Assembly (NCBI GenBank): GCA_028753945.1
Contig: JAPNXP010000002.1
Location: forward strand, 10,788,001-10,852,000
Origin: Hexactinellida sp. DTS-2022
Lineage: Eukaryota; Porifera; Hexactinellida
DNA length: 64,000 nt
Reading direction: 5' to 3'
This document shows positions 24,205-36,044 of this stretch, in pieces. Position 1 is the stretch's first letter. Each line of letters starts with the position of its first letter. A program made the position numbers and the translations under genes. The notes below the pieces were generated by a model. The model was not told where the DNA came from. It searched no databases and saw nothing but the letters and a program-made list of their open reading frames with translations.

Positions 24205-24727
24205 GTCTCTAGCTATCATACTTTTCTTATTTGAGCAATGTTTGTGCCATTGAAACTAAAATGCCTCAATGAGAAACCAATATTAAATTGAAAATCTGGA
24301 GATTAGTGTACATCAGAGCAATATTTTTTGAAATGCGTTGTTTTGAAGTTGATTTGAGACTATTCTAAATTAGTACATACTAGTATACATTGCATGACTG
24401 ACTTCGATTAGCAAAATAAACTTTGAAACCAATTGGAATGCTTGAGGAATATCGAAATATGATGATTTTCAAAAAATTCCAACAAGTCACTCCTGTAGTA
24501 TTGAAAGTAATAAATAATTCAAAAAAGCGAGTGTGTCACGCAAGGTGTAAGAGTGTGTACTAAATGGGTATAGGCTCAAATCAACTTGATATCAACGCAT
24601 TTCAAAAAATAACGCTTTGATGTATACTAATCGCCTGATTTTCAATTAATATTGGTTTCTCATTGAGGCATTTTGGTTCCAATTATACAAACATTGCTCA
24701 AATAAGAAAAGTATGATAGCTAGAGAC
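24205..24727. mobile_element. Foldback element with ~160-bp arms
   Basis: The left arm starts GTCTCTAGCTATCATAC at 24205 and passes through TGCCTCAATGAGAAACCAAT. It is matched by the complement of the right arm, which ends at 24727 (ATGATAGCTAGAGAC), over about 160 bp with scattered differences. The spacer is about 200 bp and non-coding. Long terminal inverted repeats are typical of MULE elements, and a MULE transposase fragment lies next to it. The link is inferred. Confidence 0.85.
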
Positions 24728-24885
24728 TAGCTTACTGTTACAATAAGTTTGCTAATATGTTAAATTTTTTATTTTTTCCAGTTTGGTGTTTAATTAAGTG
24801 CATTACTAAAATAACAGTGCTAATAAGAAGTAATAGTAAATTATGAAGTGTGTGAAAGTGTAGTATAGTAATGTGCAGTAGTTAT

Positions 24886-27800
24886 CTAGCAGACCCCACA
24901 TCTGCTCTCTGTTGGTTGTTCCGGGGTTGTTCTTCTCCTTGTTCGGCTGCCTCGCAAGCACATGACTGCTGAGCGTATTAGGGAGAAAGATAGTTGGGTC
25001 CTTATCCAATTCATGGTGATGGAGTAGGATTGATCTAGCTTTTCCGCGATCATCCCCGCTATACACAATTGTTGTTGTTCTGCTCATGCCGCCAGTAGCA
25101 GAGAAAATAAGCGGTGTGAAAGAGGCTCTTTCCACTTCTATTACTCTTTGATGCTATTGCCGATTTTTCTCATTTTCGTGTGACGGGTATACCTGGCGCA
25201 TCTGTGTGGTGCTGTTTTTCGGAGCGTATGGGTTGAAAACCCTTACATCAAAAAATGCTCGTTCAAACTGTCCACCCCAGAAGCCGGCTGCACGAACGTC
25301 GAGTCGTGTCCATCTTGAGTGTTGGCTGTGCTGTAGGCCATTCTCTCTCCTTCAAGGTCTTGTAGTACATGTTCTGCTGTTACATCCCTACATCCTGCTT
25401 TACGTAAGAGATCCGCGGTGAGGTTTCTTAACTCTTTGTGGCGGATTATTGGGTACCCGCCTACCGGGCAGGAGAAAGCGTGATCCACCGAGAAAGGATG
25501 GTTACATGCGCAAAGGGACGTTATGTGTTTATGTTTCCATCCATATCTTAAGCTTAGGCCATCTCGGAAAGCACCTTTATGCAAGTTGAAATTGTTGCGT
25601 TTCAAGGGAATTGTCGTTAACCAGTTTGAGGCGGCCTTTTCAGATGCGAGTTCTAGCATTCGCTGTCCTTTTTCATTCTGCCGAGATTTCAACTCTAGTG
25701 ATGCTGTCTTGGCGGCTAAGCGTTTCGTCTTATGCATCTCCAGTTGTGCGTTGCGAACTTCATTCCGGATTTCTGTATAGTTCTGTTGCGTGTAAAATTG
25801 AGGCACGTGTAATTTTGAGTCAAATGCATTAGTGAACCATGGATATTACTTTACCGTGTAATTTTGACTCAAATGCATTAGTGGACCATGGATATTACTT
25901 TACCGTGTAATTTTGAGTCAAACCAAGTTCCTTTGTGACAAGTTTGTGTAATAAAACATACAGTCCGACTCGATCTTATTCAGACAAAGATAATTTTATT
26001 GATTGTATTAATTTGATTGAATGATCTTAACAATTGACTATCAATGAAAACTCAATTCAAGAGCTCAGTTGGAACTCGTTTTCTAGAAGTAGATCAAGTA
26101 CCGGGCTAATATTAATTTCAAAATATTCAGAGAAAATTGAACAAAGAAACAATTTACAATTTCTTTAAGTATTTATAGGATCCGCTATAGCGATGTACAT
26201 TGGACTGTATGTTTTATTATAATCATAAAAGGAACTTGGTTTGACTCAAAATTACACGGTAAAGTAATATCCATGGTCCACTAATGCATTTGAGTCAAAA
26301 TTACACGGTAAGTAATATCCATGGTTCACTAATGCATTTGACTCAAAATTACACGTGCCTCAATTTTACACGCAACAGTTCTCCTCCTGTGCGATAATTT
26401 TTTCAGTTAATGGGAAAGATATTAGGTGCGAGTTTTTATATTCCAGATCTGAGGTCAGTGTAGGGAAATTTAGGTCAAGTCTTCCTAGGCGTATAGGGAG
26501 TGCGATAATCTCACGCTCCTGGTGGTTCACTGTATCCCTCCCGTCATTTTTGGTATCAGCTGCTCTTGGATGGTTAGCTCCAGCGGGGCGAATAAGTCTG
26601 CTATGCTCGGTGTGGTTCTACTAATGAACAGCCATTTCGCAGATACTCCATGCGTTAGGGCAGCGTATGCTGATTGAGGTTGTGTTTTGGCTATCTCGGC
26701 TATTTTAGAGAGTTCTAATCTGAACGCATCAATTTTGTTTTCCACGTAAGATCGTACAAAAGCTTCTGTTCCTACGGCGGAACCGAGTAGTTTTCTTCCT
26801 TGACAGGTGATGTTGATCCCGGTCCCGTTGAAAATTGCTTCGGCTTCAGCTTTCTTCGTTTCTTTTACGACAAGCCATGTCTTGCTCGAGTTTGGCAGGT
26901 ATCCAAATGTAGGGCCAGCTTTATTTAACTGGTCCCACCATGCCTTGACTCGCTGTAGCCGGCCTCCGCAGGTGGCACATCTGCATACCAAACTTGTTTT
27001 GCCTGAGCGCGTTTCAGTTTGCGAATTAGGGAAAGTGTACCAATGGCATACATTGGCATTGCGAGGGGGTCGCCCTGCGTCGTGCCTTCCCTCGAGTATA
27101 ATGTTTCCCCACCTGTGTATAGCTCTGCTGGGCTGCCATATATATTTTGTAGTACTTGTGCTAGTGTAGGGCATAATATTATTGTCTTATATAAGGCAGC
27201 ACGTCTATTTAGTTGGTTAAACGCGTTCGATGCGTCAACTAAAAGTAGAGCATCGCTTCGTTCATCCTCGTATGTTTGGCGGATGCTGTGAATTGCAGCT
27301 TCAATTCCTGCTGGTTGACCTGCGCAGAGTTGTAATGTTCCGGCTATTTCCTGTATATCTTTCCCGATAACTTTAAGAATGGCCTTGCTGATTATTCGAC
27401 GTGCTACCTCACATATTCCGACGGGGCGCACTCCTGGGTTCTTGTCAAGTGGAACAAGCCTACATGCTAGTAAGGATCTGAGAGCACTTTGGTCAATATC
27501 CTCAGTGCATAGTCTCCTTGCGAATTTCGCAAGTGTGTTACAAAGGTCGGTAGATGCGATATTGAAAGATGTACACAGTCTTCGCCATCCATCTGCATCT
27601 ATCTGAGAAGGGCCTGCACTCCCACTGCAGTACAAAGCAGCTGATCGAATGCAGGTTCCATCTATACTTTCAAAAATAACTGGGTGAACATTAGTTTTCT
27701 GATCGAGATTGGGCTCCATTGCCTCGGGGAGCATTTCGCTAGCGGCCGGGTGTTTGCTTTCTAGAATCTCCTTGACTGTACTGTTCCACGTTCTGTCCCC

Positions 27801-28664
27801 TTCTCCTTGAGTGATGGTCGTGTTGAGGGGTAGGATTCCCAACCCGTCCTCCTCGCTTGAGAGAAGCTTGAATGCTGTATGTATTTTTCCAGCGAGCATT
27901 AGTTTGGCAAATCTCTTCTCAAGTTTATCCTTCTTCTTCGCTAGGTTCTGCATATCTATTAAGCGATTTTGGATTGTGCGGCCTTCATTGAGTAGTTCGA
28001 TGATATCTCCTTTCAGCCACGATTCAAGACGTCTTGTCAAACAGCTGGTATGTTCTTTTGATTTCGATCTTTGGTGCGGCTTTTGCAGAAGTAGTATGGG
28101 GAGTACGGTTGCAGCGCTCATAGCTATCGGCTCCAGCGCGGTTTTCTCTGCGAGTGCGTCGTAAAGTCTGGTCATCTCTCTTATATACCGTTTGCCCATA
28201 ACTCCAGAGGGTACAGAGAATATGTTTCTTCTCCAGTGCACCACTTCCTTTTGTGCCATTTCAATTGCAGCAGCAAAGACCTCTCCTTCTAGCGCCCCCC
28301 ATCTAAAATGCGGGGTGTTGTAATGAGTTGCCTTTAGCAAGTTTCCTACTAGTCTGGGAATGGCCCGAACGGGACTATTTGCTGGGCACTGGGTGTCGGG
28401 GCTTAGTGTAGAGTAGTTACTTGTCCCACTGCCTGGACATCGATTAGTGAGTGGACCATGCGTAATGAGTCTCCCTTTTATCACAGAGTGACTTGATCCA
28501 CATATCGTGCATTGGGATTTGGGTCGGCGTTTATTGGGTAGCAGGACACTTACGGAGACAGCACGTTCTGAGCCAGGATTGTTTGTGTTCGACGATGAAT
28601 TACTGGAGGTCCCACTTGGAGGGGTCGGACACGCGTGGTCCGTCCTGGGAGGATTGATAGACAC
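24886..28664 (-). pseudogene. Non-LTR retrotransposon ORF: zinc finger, reverse transcriptase, CCHC and endonuclease-like domain
   Basis: Minus-strand polyprotein of a LINE-type element. N terminus: C52-C55-H69-C76 zinc knuckle in the 28664 frame, in the context CTICGSSH...THGPLTNRC. Reverse transcriptase: PLDKNPGVRPVGI, LLVDASNAFNQLNR (catalytic Asp 477), TTQGDPLAM, then QVWYAD at the catalytic loop. A one-base loss near 26978 shifts the frame inside YADD. The thumb continues in another frame (27170-26540; AWWDQLNKAGPTFGY). A second shift follows near 26538, then a 592-bp MITE (25785-26376). Next come CACNHPFSVDHAFSC (C-x-C-x7-H-x4-C) and RHKELRNLTADLL. After a shift near 25310 come FERAFFDVRVFNP, a stop at 25154-25156, SFTPLIFSATGGMS, a last shift near 25070 and LSFSLIRSAVMCLRGSR. 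RT followed by CCHC and an endonuclease-like module resembles R2/CRE-type elements. The exact clade is unsure. Inactive. Confidence 0.9.
25785..26376. mobile_element. MITE interrupting the retrotransposon, 592 bp, long TIRs
   Basis: Ends GTTGCGTGTAAAATTGAGGC and GCCTCAATTTTACACGCAAC begin nearly perfect inverted repeats of over 130 bp. Each arm holds a motif of about 50 bp (ATTTTGASTCAAATGCATTA ... ATGGATATTACTTTACC) repeated in tandem. The flanks share AGTTCT (25779-25784 and 26377-26382), a 6-bp duplication. Because the arms and flanks overlap in sequence, 4-6 bp is possible. Joining the flanks with one duplication copy keeps the host reading frame open (QEE-N-YTEIRNEV), so it landed in an already fixed retrotransposon ORF. 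Superfamily not recognised. Confidence 0.93.
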
Positions 28665-28794
28665 TCGGTCTGTCGTTGCTGTTTAGTTTAAAGTTACCTA
28701 ATTCTGTAAGTTTTTTTATTGAAAGTTTGTAAAAGTAGTTTTCTTGTCCACTTACTGTTCCTATTCACTTCTAACTATTAGATTCATTTACATT

Positions 28795-31320
28795 ATGCCC
28801 AGCAGTTGCTCAGCCCCCGGATGCAGAAGTAACTACAGCCCAGATGAGTGAGTTCCTATATTCAGGATGCCTGAACATCCACCAGAACTCAGACGTCTAG
28901 ACAAGCTTGGATACGGGCTCTTCACTGAGAGGATATTGATGACCTGAAGTTAGTCAACGTAAGCGTGAAGCACTTTCGAGAAGAAGATGTAGAAGTTTCT
29001 CACAAGGTTCCCAATGGAGACGGAACTTTCACGAAATACCTCGTGCAAATCCCAAGTTGAGATACGGCGCAGTTCCCTGCTTACTTCCTGGTTGTCCATC
29101 CTACTACTCTTCTACCACAACAACCAAACGGACTCGCTTGTCGTATGACGCAAAAGAAGAAGAATTGATGAATCGGACACTACAGCTTAGCTTACTATCT
29201 GAGAGTGAGGAGAAACATAAGTACGTCATCAGAAATCTACAGGATCTAAAAGCTAAGTTAATCTTGATTGCATTACCTGATAATTGGTTAGTATGGCATC
29301 CTGATAATCATAATACTAGGTTCATTCAAACCAATATGGTTGATAGGACTGTTTCTGTCGATTTATATCTGGAAGTATATAATTTTTTATCTGTATCCGC
29401 CTGGTTCCATGGACAAATTATTCCCTAACCGTAAATTCAATTAATGATATTCGACAAATTGAATCTATACTGCATGAAATCTCCTTAAAAACTGTCTCTG
29501 ATTCTAGTTGTAACTCACATTCATACAATATTCCTCTTGCCAAAAAACATATAAATAATGTTATTGATGATTTAGCGCGTATCGACGGACCTACATACAA
29601 TTCTTCAGATTGAGCTAAGCTTCAATTTATCCTCTGTCAATTAGATAATACATATATTCCTAAAAACAGGCGAAGATGCAATATAATAACACAAATTATG
29701 TCCATTAAGACTCATCTCATTTCTCCAGCTTGTTATATCTATCTTCAGGGTTTAGAATGAATTACTCTACCACATGTCCATACATTAGATAAGTTGTATT
29801 CTCCTTCGGTCTTGAAAATGATTTTTGCACTAATCTCACCCAGGCTACATCTTGCTTTAGTTCCGAGGGAAAAAATGTAATCATTCAAATGGATGAAATC
29901 CATGTTAAATCGGATATTGCTTATAAAGGCGTGAAAATATTTGCACCAAATTTAAACCCTGAGGATCCAACGAAAACTGTATTCGCAATTATGGTGTTTA
30001 GTTTGCATAGGAAATTGTCTTGTATTACCCGTTTGTTTCAATGTGCAACTATCTCAGCTAAAAATCTTTCCCACTTTCAAATCTTGTTTAATCGATATTG
30101 AACATTGCATTGTGGTTTAAAGGTCCAAATGATTTCTACCGATAACTACCCATTGAATGTAAACTTGCTTAAATTGTTTTCTCTTAGTGGAAAGCTGGAA
30201 ACTAGAGTACCCCACCCTTTTGATGAAAATAGACCTCTCTTCCTTACATTTGATTTTGTCCATATACTGAAAAGTATACTCAATAATTGGTTAAATCAGA
30301 AATTTTTTGATAAAACATTTCGTTTTCCAAATTTTGAACATATTGACAATGATAAATGCAGCTACCCCCTCAGTGTCCATTCTGCTTCCTTTCAAGATGT
30401 ACGCCTTCTCTACAATTCTGAACGATACAGTTTAGCAAAACTAGCCCCTCACTTGACTGTAAAAGCTTGTTTTCCATCTAGTTTAGAAAGGCAAAATGTG
30501 AAATTGGTTTTGAAGGTTGTTAGCGAACTTAAACTATCTGCTCTTGAAGTTCAAAATGAAAGTCGTTGTCCGGAGTATCGTAATAATACATCTAGTTTCG
30601 TGAGTATCCTTCTTATTCAATATCAATACGCCGTTCAAAGGGACCCGTTTAAATGATAGCCTCTCAAGACAGTTGATCATAAACGATGAACGATTTTTAT
30701 TTTTGACACGTATAGTATTTTGGCTAGATGCTTGGCAGGATTTACCTGACAAAACGTGTAAATTGAGTAAGCAAACGTATACTAGTTATAGACACGCCTG
30801 TACTGCCTTACCACTTATAACTAACCATCTAACTGAAAACTGTGGCTTTTCTTATGTATTATCATCCTTTTTACAACTGACACGTTGGAACGCCATTTTG
30901 GACTCTACCGTATGATGTTGGGTTCGAATTACCATATTTCTTACCTTCAGATTCTTGAAACCGAGCGTCGTCTTAAATTTTCTAGTATATCAAACATGTT
31001 TGCAGACCAACAAGACGCTTTCCAAACAATTCAGACATTTGTAAAGTCTTTTTCTACCCCCTCTGATACATCTAGTGATGATGGAATAGCTGTAATGCTT
31101 TTCTTGATGAAATTGGCGATCTATCATCCATTGAATGCTCTCAACAAATGCTTCAGTCGTTAGCTTTTAACGCAGTCTATACGGTCCATAAGTTCATAAA
31201 ATGATCTCCGGATGTCATGTGTGCACTGATACTTTAACTTATAATAAAGAATTTGTTTTTGATGTTGAATCACATACTGAGTTTAAGCTCTAACAACTAA
31301 AGATGTATTACGTTAGGCAG
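28795..31320 (+). pseudogene. THAP/P-element-type transposase, decayed copy 1
   Basis: Relic of a P-type transposase (relative of THAP9). A degenerate THAP zinc finger opens it: ATG at 28795, CSAPGC, then FRMPEHPPELRRLDK. In VSVKHFREEDV the usual Cys of the CxxH pair is Ser. The typical LLPGCPSYYS stretch follows. The RNase H-like core follows at 29889 (MDEIHVKSDIAYKG, whose Asp is the expected first catalytic residue), then LTFDFVHILKSILNNW and the inserted domain (30105-30656). WLDAWQDLPDK comes near 30720 and LERHFGLYRMMLGSNYH at 30885. In-frame stops occur from 28849 on, and several frameshifts break the ORF. It starts 130 bp from the 5' end of the divergent retrotransposon. A related copy lies at 43165-44297 (minus). 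Confidence 0.88.
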
Positions 31321-31514
31321 TCACAGGAGAATTTATTCCCCACACAACGCTAAATAAGTTTATTGAATACTTTGCTGACGATTATCAAGAACTAGAGTTG
31401 TGTGCTGAAATATCAATCTAAAAAAACGCAATGGAAGGGATGAATTTCTCTATTAGTCATTTCAAAAATAGATTATCGCAATATCAAGAACTTTTCCTAA
31501 AATCTCTAAAGTAT

Positions 31515-31660
31515 TAGGCTTCTTTTGACAATGCGAGCTACTTCAGCAACAAGTGAACGATCATTTTCTTCACTACGTCACGAAAATACGTGTCTACGTA
31601 CTTCGAGGAAACAAAACAGATTAAATCACCTGATGATACTATACATTCATAAAGTTTGGA
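31515..31660 (+). pseudogene. hAT transposase C-terminal dimerisation fragment
   Basis: Translation reads TMRATSATSERSFSSLRHEN, then TCLRTSRKQNRLNHLMMLYIH. This is the conserved hAT dimerisation motif (ERxFSxLxxIKtxLRsxMxxxRLxxLxxL). Only about 45 codons are recognisable and upstream text is full of stops. It follows the P-type relic, but P transposases do not carry this domain, so it belongs to a separate element. Confidence 0.8.
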
Positions 31661-32519
31661 AAATAAATTACATGCAAGTATGAGATAATTTGTTCTATCC
31701 AAAGATTCTCAAGTCTAGACTTCCAGGGATGCCAACCTCAGAATACAAAAAAGCGGGAGGTTTACCATTTTTGGCGGGAATTTACGTAAAGCTGGAGGTC
31801 GAAGATAAAAACCGGGAGAAAGTCGGGAGACACAAAATATTTGCTATTTCCTTGAATTTATCATCAATAGAACAATACAATCTGATTAATTTTTACTTTT
31901 GAATATCAACAATTAGCAAACGCATATTTTTCAATTTCTATCTCTAAAATTTCTTCTTGCGTATCTCGTATTCACCCAATGTATCCAATAACACAACAGA
32001 ACGATATACGTAGTAGATTATTGAATTATATTTTTTTACAAAGTATTTTTTAAGTAGATATAAGTAGATGTAGCAGAATTATATATCTTCAAATGTTCAT
32101 GTCATTTATGGACATTATTCTAGAGATTTCGCGGAATTTCAAGACGATTGGGCTGTCAAATTTGTAAATGTGTTGTAAAGCTTATTCTACCCTTGGTTGC
32201 ATTGATTGAAATATAAACTAAGCGAGAAGAAATGCTGCATCATATCCAGTATAACAACTTTCTGGAGGATGTATGCCACCCATATATTTTTAAGAATATA
32301 CTAACATACAAGTATATGAGTAGAACAAAACTTGGAATTCGTAAATTATACTATTACGTTATATAGACTAATTTTTGCAAATAAATTCAGTTATTACTTA
32401 TACATATCCTAAATCCTAATATTTGACACATTTCCAAGTTAGCGGGAGTTGAAAAGTTTGGCGGGAGGTCGGGAGGATGAGAAAAATAAAGGTTAATAGC
32501 GGGAGTCTCCTGCTTTTAG
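31661..32519. other. Unassigned stretch with GCGGGAGG motifs
   Basis: Starts near GGGATGCCAACCTCAGAA. GCGGGAGG, GGCGGGA and CGGGAG recur near 31755-31830 and again, in the same orientation, at 32440-32510, on either side of an AT-rich centre. This looks like a decayed transposon whose second end I could not match. No gene. Confidence 0.4.
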
Positions 32520-34880
32520 TTAGTAGAACAGGATCACCCCATATCTTTTGGGTACCCCAGCCGACACCGCTCCAGCCGACCACACTTTTCCGCCGACACT
32601 ATCTACACCATCGGCCACATGCGAGCCCACCTCCTCTACACCGACCCCCTCTTCTTCCCACGCGGCCACCCCAGGAGGTGACACCCTACACCTACTCACC
32701 TCCCTGGTAGACCGATTGTCAACCACAGCCATAGATTGACATCAGTCTGCTCCCTCTATCTACGTAGACATATTACCCCCCTTCTGAGGAGGCTTTCTAT
32801 CTAACGCAGGATATATTTGAAACTCTAGACCTGCTAGATATGTACGGCCCCCCGATCAGATACACACGGCTGATTTGGTACAATTCTACCCCTCGACACC
32901 TCATTGCGCTGTTCTAGACGCCTTCCTCTATTATTTCCCTGCCGAGAGACAGGATTTTCAATTGTTATGCGGCCTCCTGCAATTTAATTATGCCACGGAC
33001 GGCCACAAACTATACCATTTGGGCAATGTTGGGTTTCCCATGGGCTCCCTCTCGCCCTAGAACTGGCACGTCTCATAACTTGTTTTCTGTTACGAACATT
33101 CCGACCACAGTCCCGCGGCATTTTCACCATTTATTTTTACGATTTGGCCTCCAATTTCCCTTTCAACCCCGACCACCTTACACAACTGCACTCTCTCTAT
33201 ACCATAAGCATCACGGAGGAGAATCGCACCCAGGACGCTGAATATATTCCAGCATGGAAAGCCTGGGTTCCACGGGTACAGCCGCACCGTCCTCCTCTAC
33301 CAGTAGATGCAGCCTATTTTCAGGTGTTGAGGCATCTCATAGAAAATGCATACATGGGCACAGCTCATCCAGTTGCCAGGATCGCAACTTACACTGCAGA
33401 TGCCCTAACCCACCTCTTAAAACATTATCTGGGCACCTTCTAGATCGTGGAAAATCTGCCAGCATTAGCATACCCTCTCTAGTTGAAATGTTACTTCCCA
33501 GTCCCGAAGGAACCATTGGTCATAAAGAAACTAGTGCCCATCCTACGCTATAAGTTTAGTACCCAAAGACCGACCTATAAAAGCCTCGCCCCAATAACAA
33601 AAGCTGAATACCTACCGGTACCGGAACGTGTACGTCGGCACGTCCTCAGTCCTATCCATAAAACAAGCTACCGTGCGACGAGGACAACCACAAGACCGAC
33701 GAGGAGAACACACCCGATACTTCACCGACACCGATCGCTGCGGAACTCGAATTAATCAGTGCGCCCTCTTCAACAACTTGTCCCAGCGCGTCTCAATTAC
33801 CGCTACTCGGAGTGACCTCCTATTCTACAGCAATAATCCCGACCTCTTCAGACCTTGGCCTACTTGGACCACCACCATTCTCTTCGACGACAACCTGTCC
33901 CAGCGCGTCCCAATTACCCCTACTGGGAGCGACCCCCGCTATAACGATAACCCCGACCTCTTCCACTACATTTCCCTTTGCTTCAGAGCTACCACCCTTC
34001 CTAGTAGGGCCTCGCCCTCGAGAAACACGCCTACCTATCACACCCATGGATGTGGGCACCCTGTTTGGACCACACAGGCATCGTGAACGCCTAATATGAC
34101 AGTTTAAATTGAAAGGCGTGATGGCAATGCCCTTAAGGCCCTCAAATCCTATTCCAAGCCTTTACCGAGGGGTGCTCGGGGTGGCCCAGCTGTACCACCA
34201 CCACCTCCTCCTCCTCCACCACCAGGACCAGCATTCCCGGGGATCCCGAGACCCAACCCATACCCCAACCTCTCGCAACGTCGCTTTTCCGGGCACAATA
34301 TAACCAACAGTTTTCTGGCATGTGTCCAGAGGTGCCCCACATACCACGCGGCTCAAGCCTACCCCTTCCGCCTCCTACCTCGCTACTCTCCCTCCTCAGC
34401 GCTGTCTTATCTGCGCCAACTACCGTGAAATTGTTACAGCACGGCTCACTACACCCGTGATACCCTGCACGGGCAGCACCTATCTGAAAATATGCTATCT
34501 GCTCACGTGGAAGCAGCCCAGCGTGCAGAACAACCCGACCCACTTTTATGTAGACAAAGCCAATCATTTAGGAGGGAAACTGAGTGAGCTGAAACATGCG
34601 ACGAGAATCTCTTGTCAACTGAATCAAAACATATTTTATACTCAAATCCTGGCCGTCTATCCAGCAAAATACAATTTCGATGCCGGCCAGGTAGACACCA
34701 TCCGTACAATAGTGGCTGGATAAGCTCCAGCAACACTATCCAGACGGCCACTGCTACAAGAATTAAATCAAGACTACAGACAAGCCAAACACTAGCCATT
34801 CAAATGAAATCTCTCAATTCTCAATTCTCTAAATTCTCAAAAAGTCAAATCTCTCACCCTTCATTTACTCTATTACTATG
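32520..34880 (+). pseudogene. GC-rich coding relic with reverse-transcriptase-like motifs
   Basis: A block clearly richer in C and G than its flanks, with proline codons in several frames. From 32875 the frame reads LVQFYPSTPHCAVLDAFLYY, then QLLCGLLQFNYATDGHKLYH, then GFPMGSLSP. After a one-base shift near 33055 it continues ELARLITCFLLRTF. A further frame gives IFTIYFYDLASNFPF, placed where an RT has its (Y/F)xDD loop, with the first Asp replaced by Tyr. YPS-x-P, then a MGS-x-(S/A)P motif, then YxDD is the order in Penelope-like and other RTs. The downstream part (33560-34850) is proline/serine/threonine-rich and includes a 120-bp tandem duplication (CCCAGCGCGTC near 33782 and 33899). Family assignment is tentative and many stops are present. 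Confidence 0.45.
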
Positions 34881-34881
34881 A

Positions 34882-35110
34882 GTTTCAACACATTTAAGTC
34901 ATTTAGTAATATTAGTATTTATATTGTTGTTGTTGTTGTTGTTCATGTACTTGTTGTTACTCTTGGTAGTATTATTTTCGACGAAATGAAGATTTCTGAT
35001 TAGTGACTACTTTACTTTTAATATGTTTTTAACTATTACTAAATAAATGAATCTTCATGCTAAGTAATTAGATTATAAGCAAACATAAGTCTAGCTAGTC
35101 GGCAATCGTA
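34882..35110. other. Short non-coding stretch with (TTG)n
   Basis: (TTG)n-type microsatellite at about 34922-34942, then AT-rich text. No feature beyond this. Confidence 0.5.
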
Positions 35111-35238
35111 GACACAATAAACGAGCAGAGGTCTCCCTCGAAATCAAAACAAGTCACTGGGACATTCCAGAAGGATACCAAGCTACGGATTTACCATTAA
35201 ACAGACAATTTATCACATTGAGAGAGATATAACTTTAC
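35111..35238 (+). repeat. Direct repeat D, left copy
   Basis: About 125 bp repeated at 36045-36175 with substitutions. Shared landmarks are GTCTCCCTCGAAATCAAA, GGGACATTCCAGA and CATTGAGAGAGA. Confidence 0.8.
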
Positions 35239-36044
35239 TTACTAATCCATAGTACAGAATACAATGCTAAGGCACTTTTATTTGATAGGTAACGGGACAC
35301 AGAGATTTCGCCAAGAGTGTAAGGCTCATCAGTAATGCGCTACTACATTATATCTCTTAATGTAAATATTTTCAATTATATATTTACACCAACTTTATGG
35401 TAGTGTAAACCTTGTGGTTCACTATGAAGTTCAACTAATGTTTTTCCCCTTTATGAATATCCTTGGTAAGATTAGCACCATAGTTTACTCCTGACATCAT
35501 TTACATGTGTCATACGCTAATTTTGTCGCGGTACCCAAAGCGTATGACCGAAGGGAGTTGCTCCAAAGTGGGGCGGCTACGAACTCTTAATGACATGGAT
35601 CCAAAACACCTCTCCACCCTCATGAGTTTCCCTGAAGCGAGTATGACAGCATAACCTGATGATCGCTGTAGCCAACGAAAAAAGCAGGGGGATTTGTGGG
35701 GGCATAGCCCCCACAAGAAAAGAAAAAACGTAGTAACAATTCGAAATCCAAAGACATTAAGGAGAAAGCAACATCGATCGATAGAACAGACATCAAGTGT
35801 CCTACCAACTACCGAGACATTAGACATTAACTAACCTGAGACTCAAGACACTACGTATCTATCGGAGCTACAGCCACTCTGTGGCCCATTTACGTGACAC
35901 TGCGTGTCCTCATTCGAAATTCAAAGAAATACAGGGAGAGAAGACATCGACAGAGCTACTAGACACTAATTTACAGCTTCGCGTTTTTCCTACACGGGAA
36001 TCCATTCGAAAAACACAATATTGAGGCGTACCTGGGGGCATTTG
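35239..36044. other. Spacer between D direct repeats
   Basis: No gene. A minus open frame at 35510-35827 has no motif. An internal pair (ATTCGAAATCCAAAGACATT near 35738 and ATTCGAAATTCAAAGAAATA near 35913) is a second, shorter direct repeat. Confidence 0.5.

Noticed and set aside
25206-27606. Several plus-strand open frames of 70-120 codons
   Set aside because: Antisense shadows of the minus-strand retrotransposon ORF.
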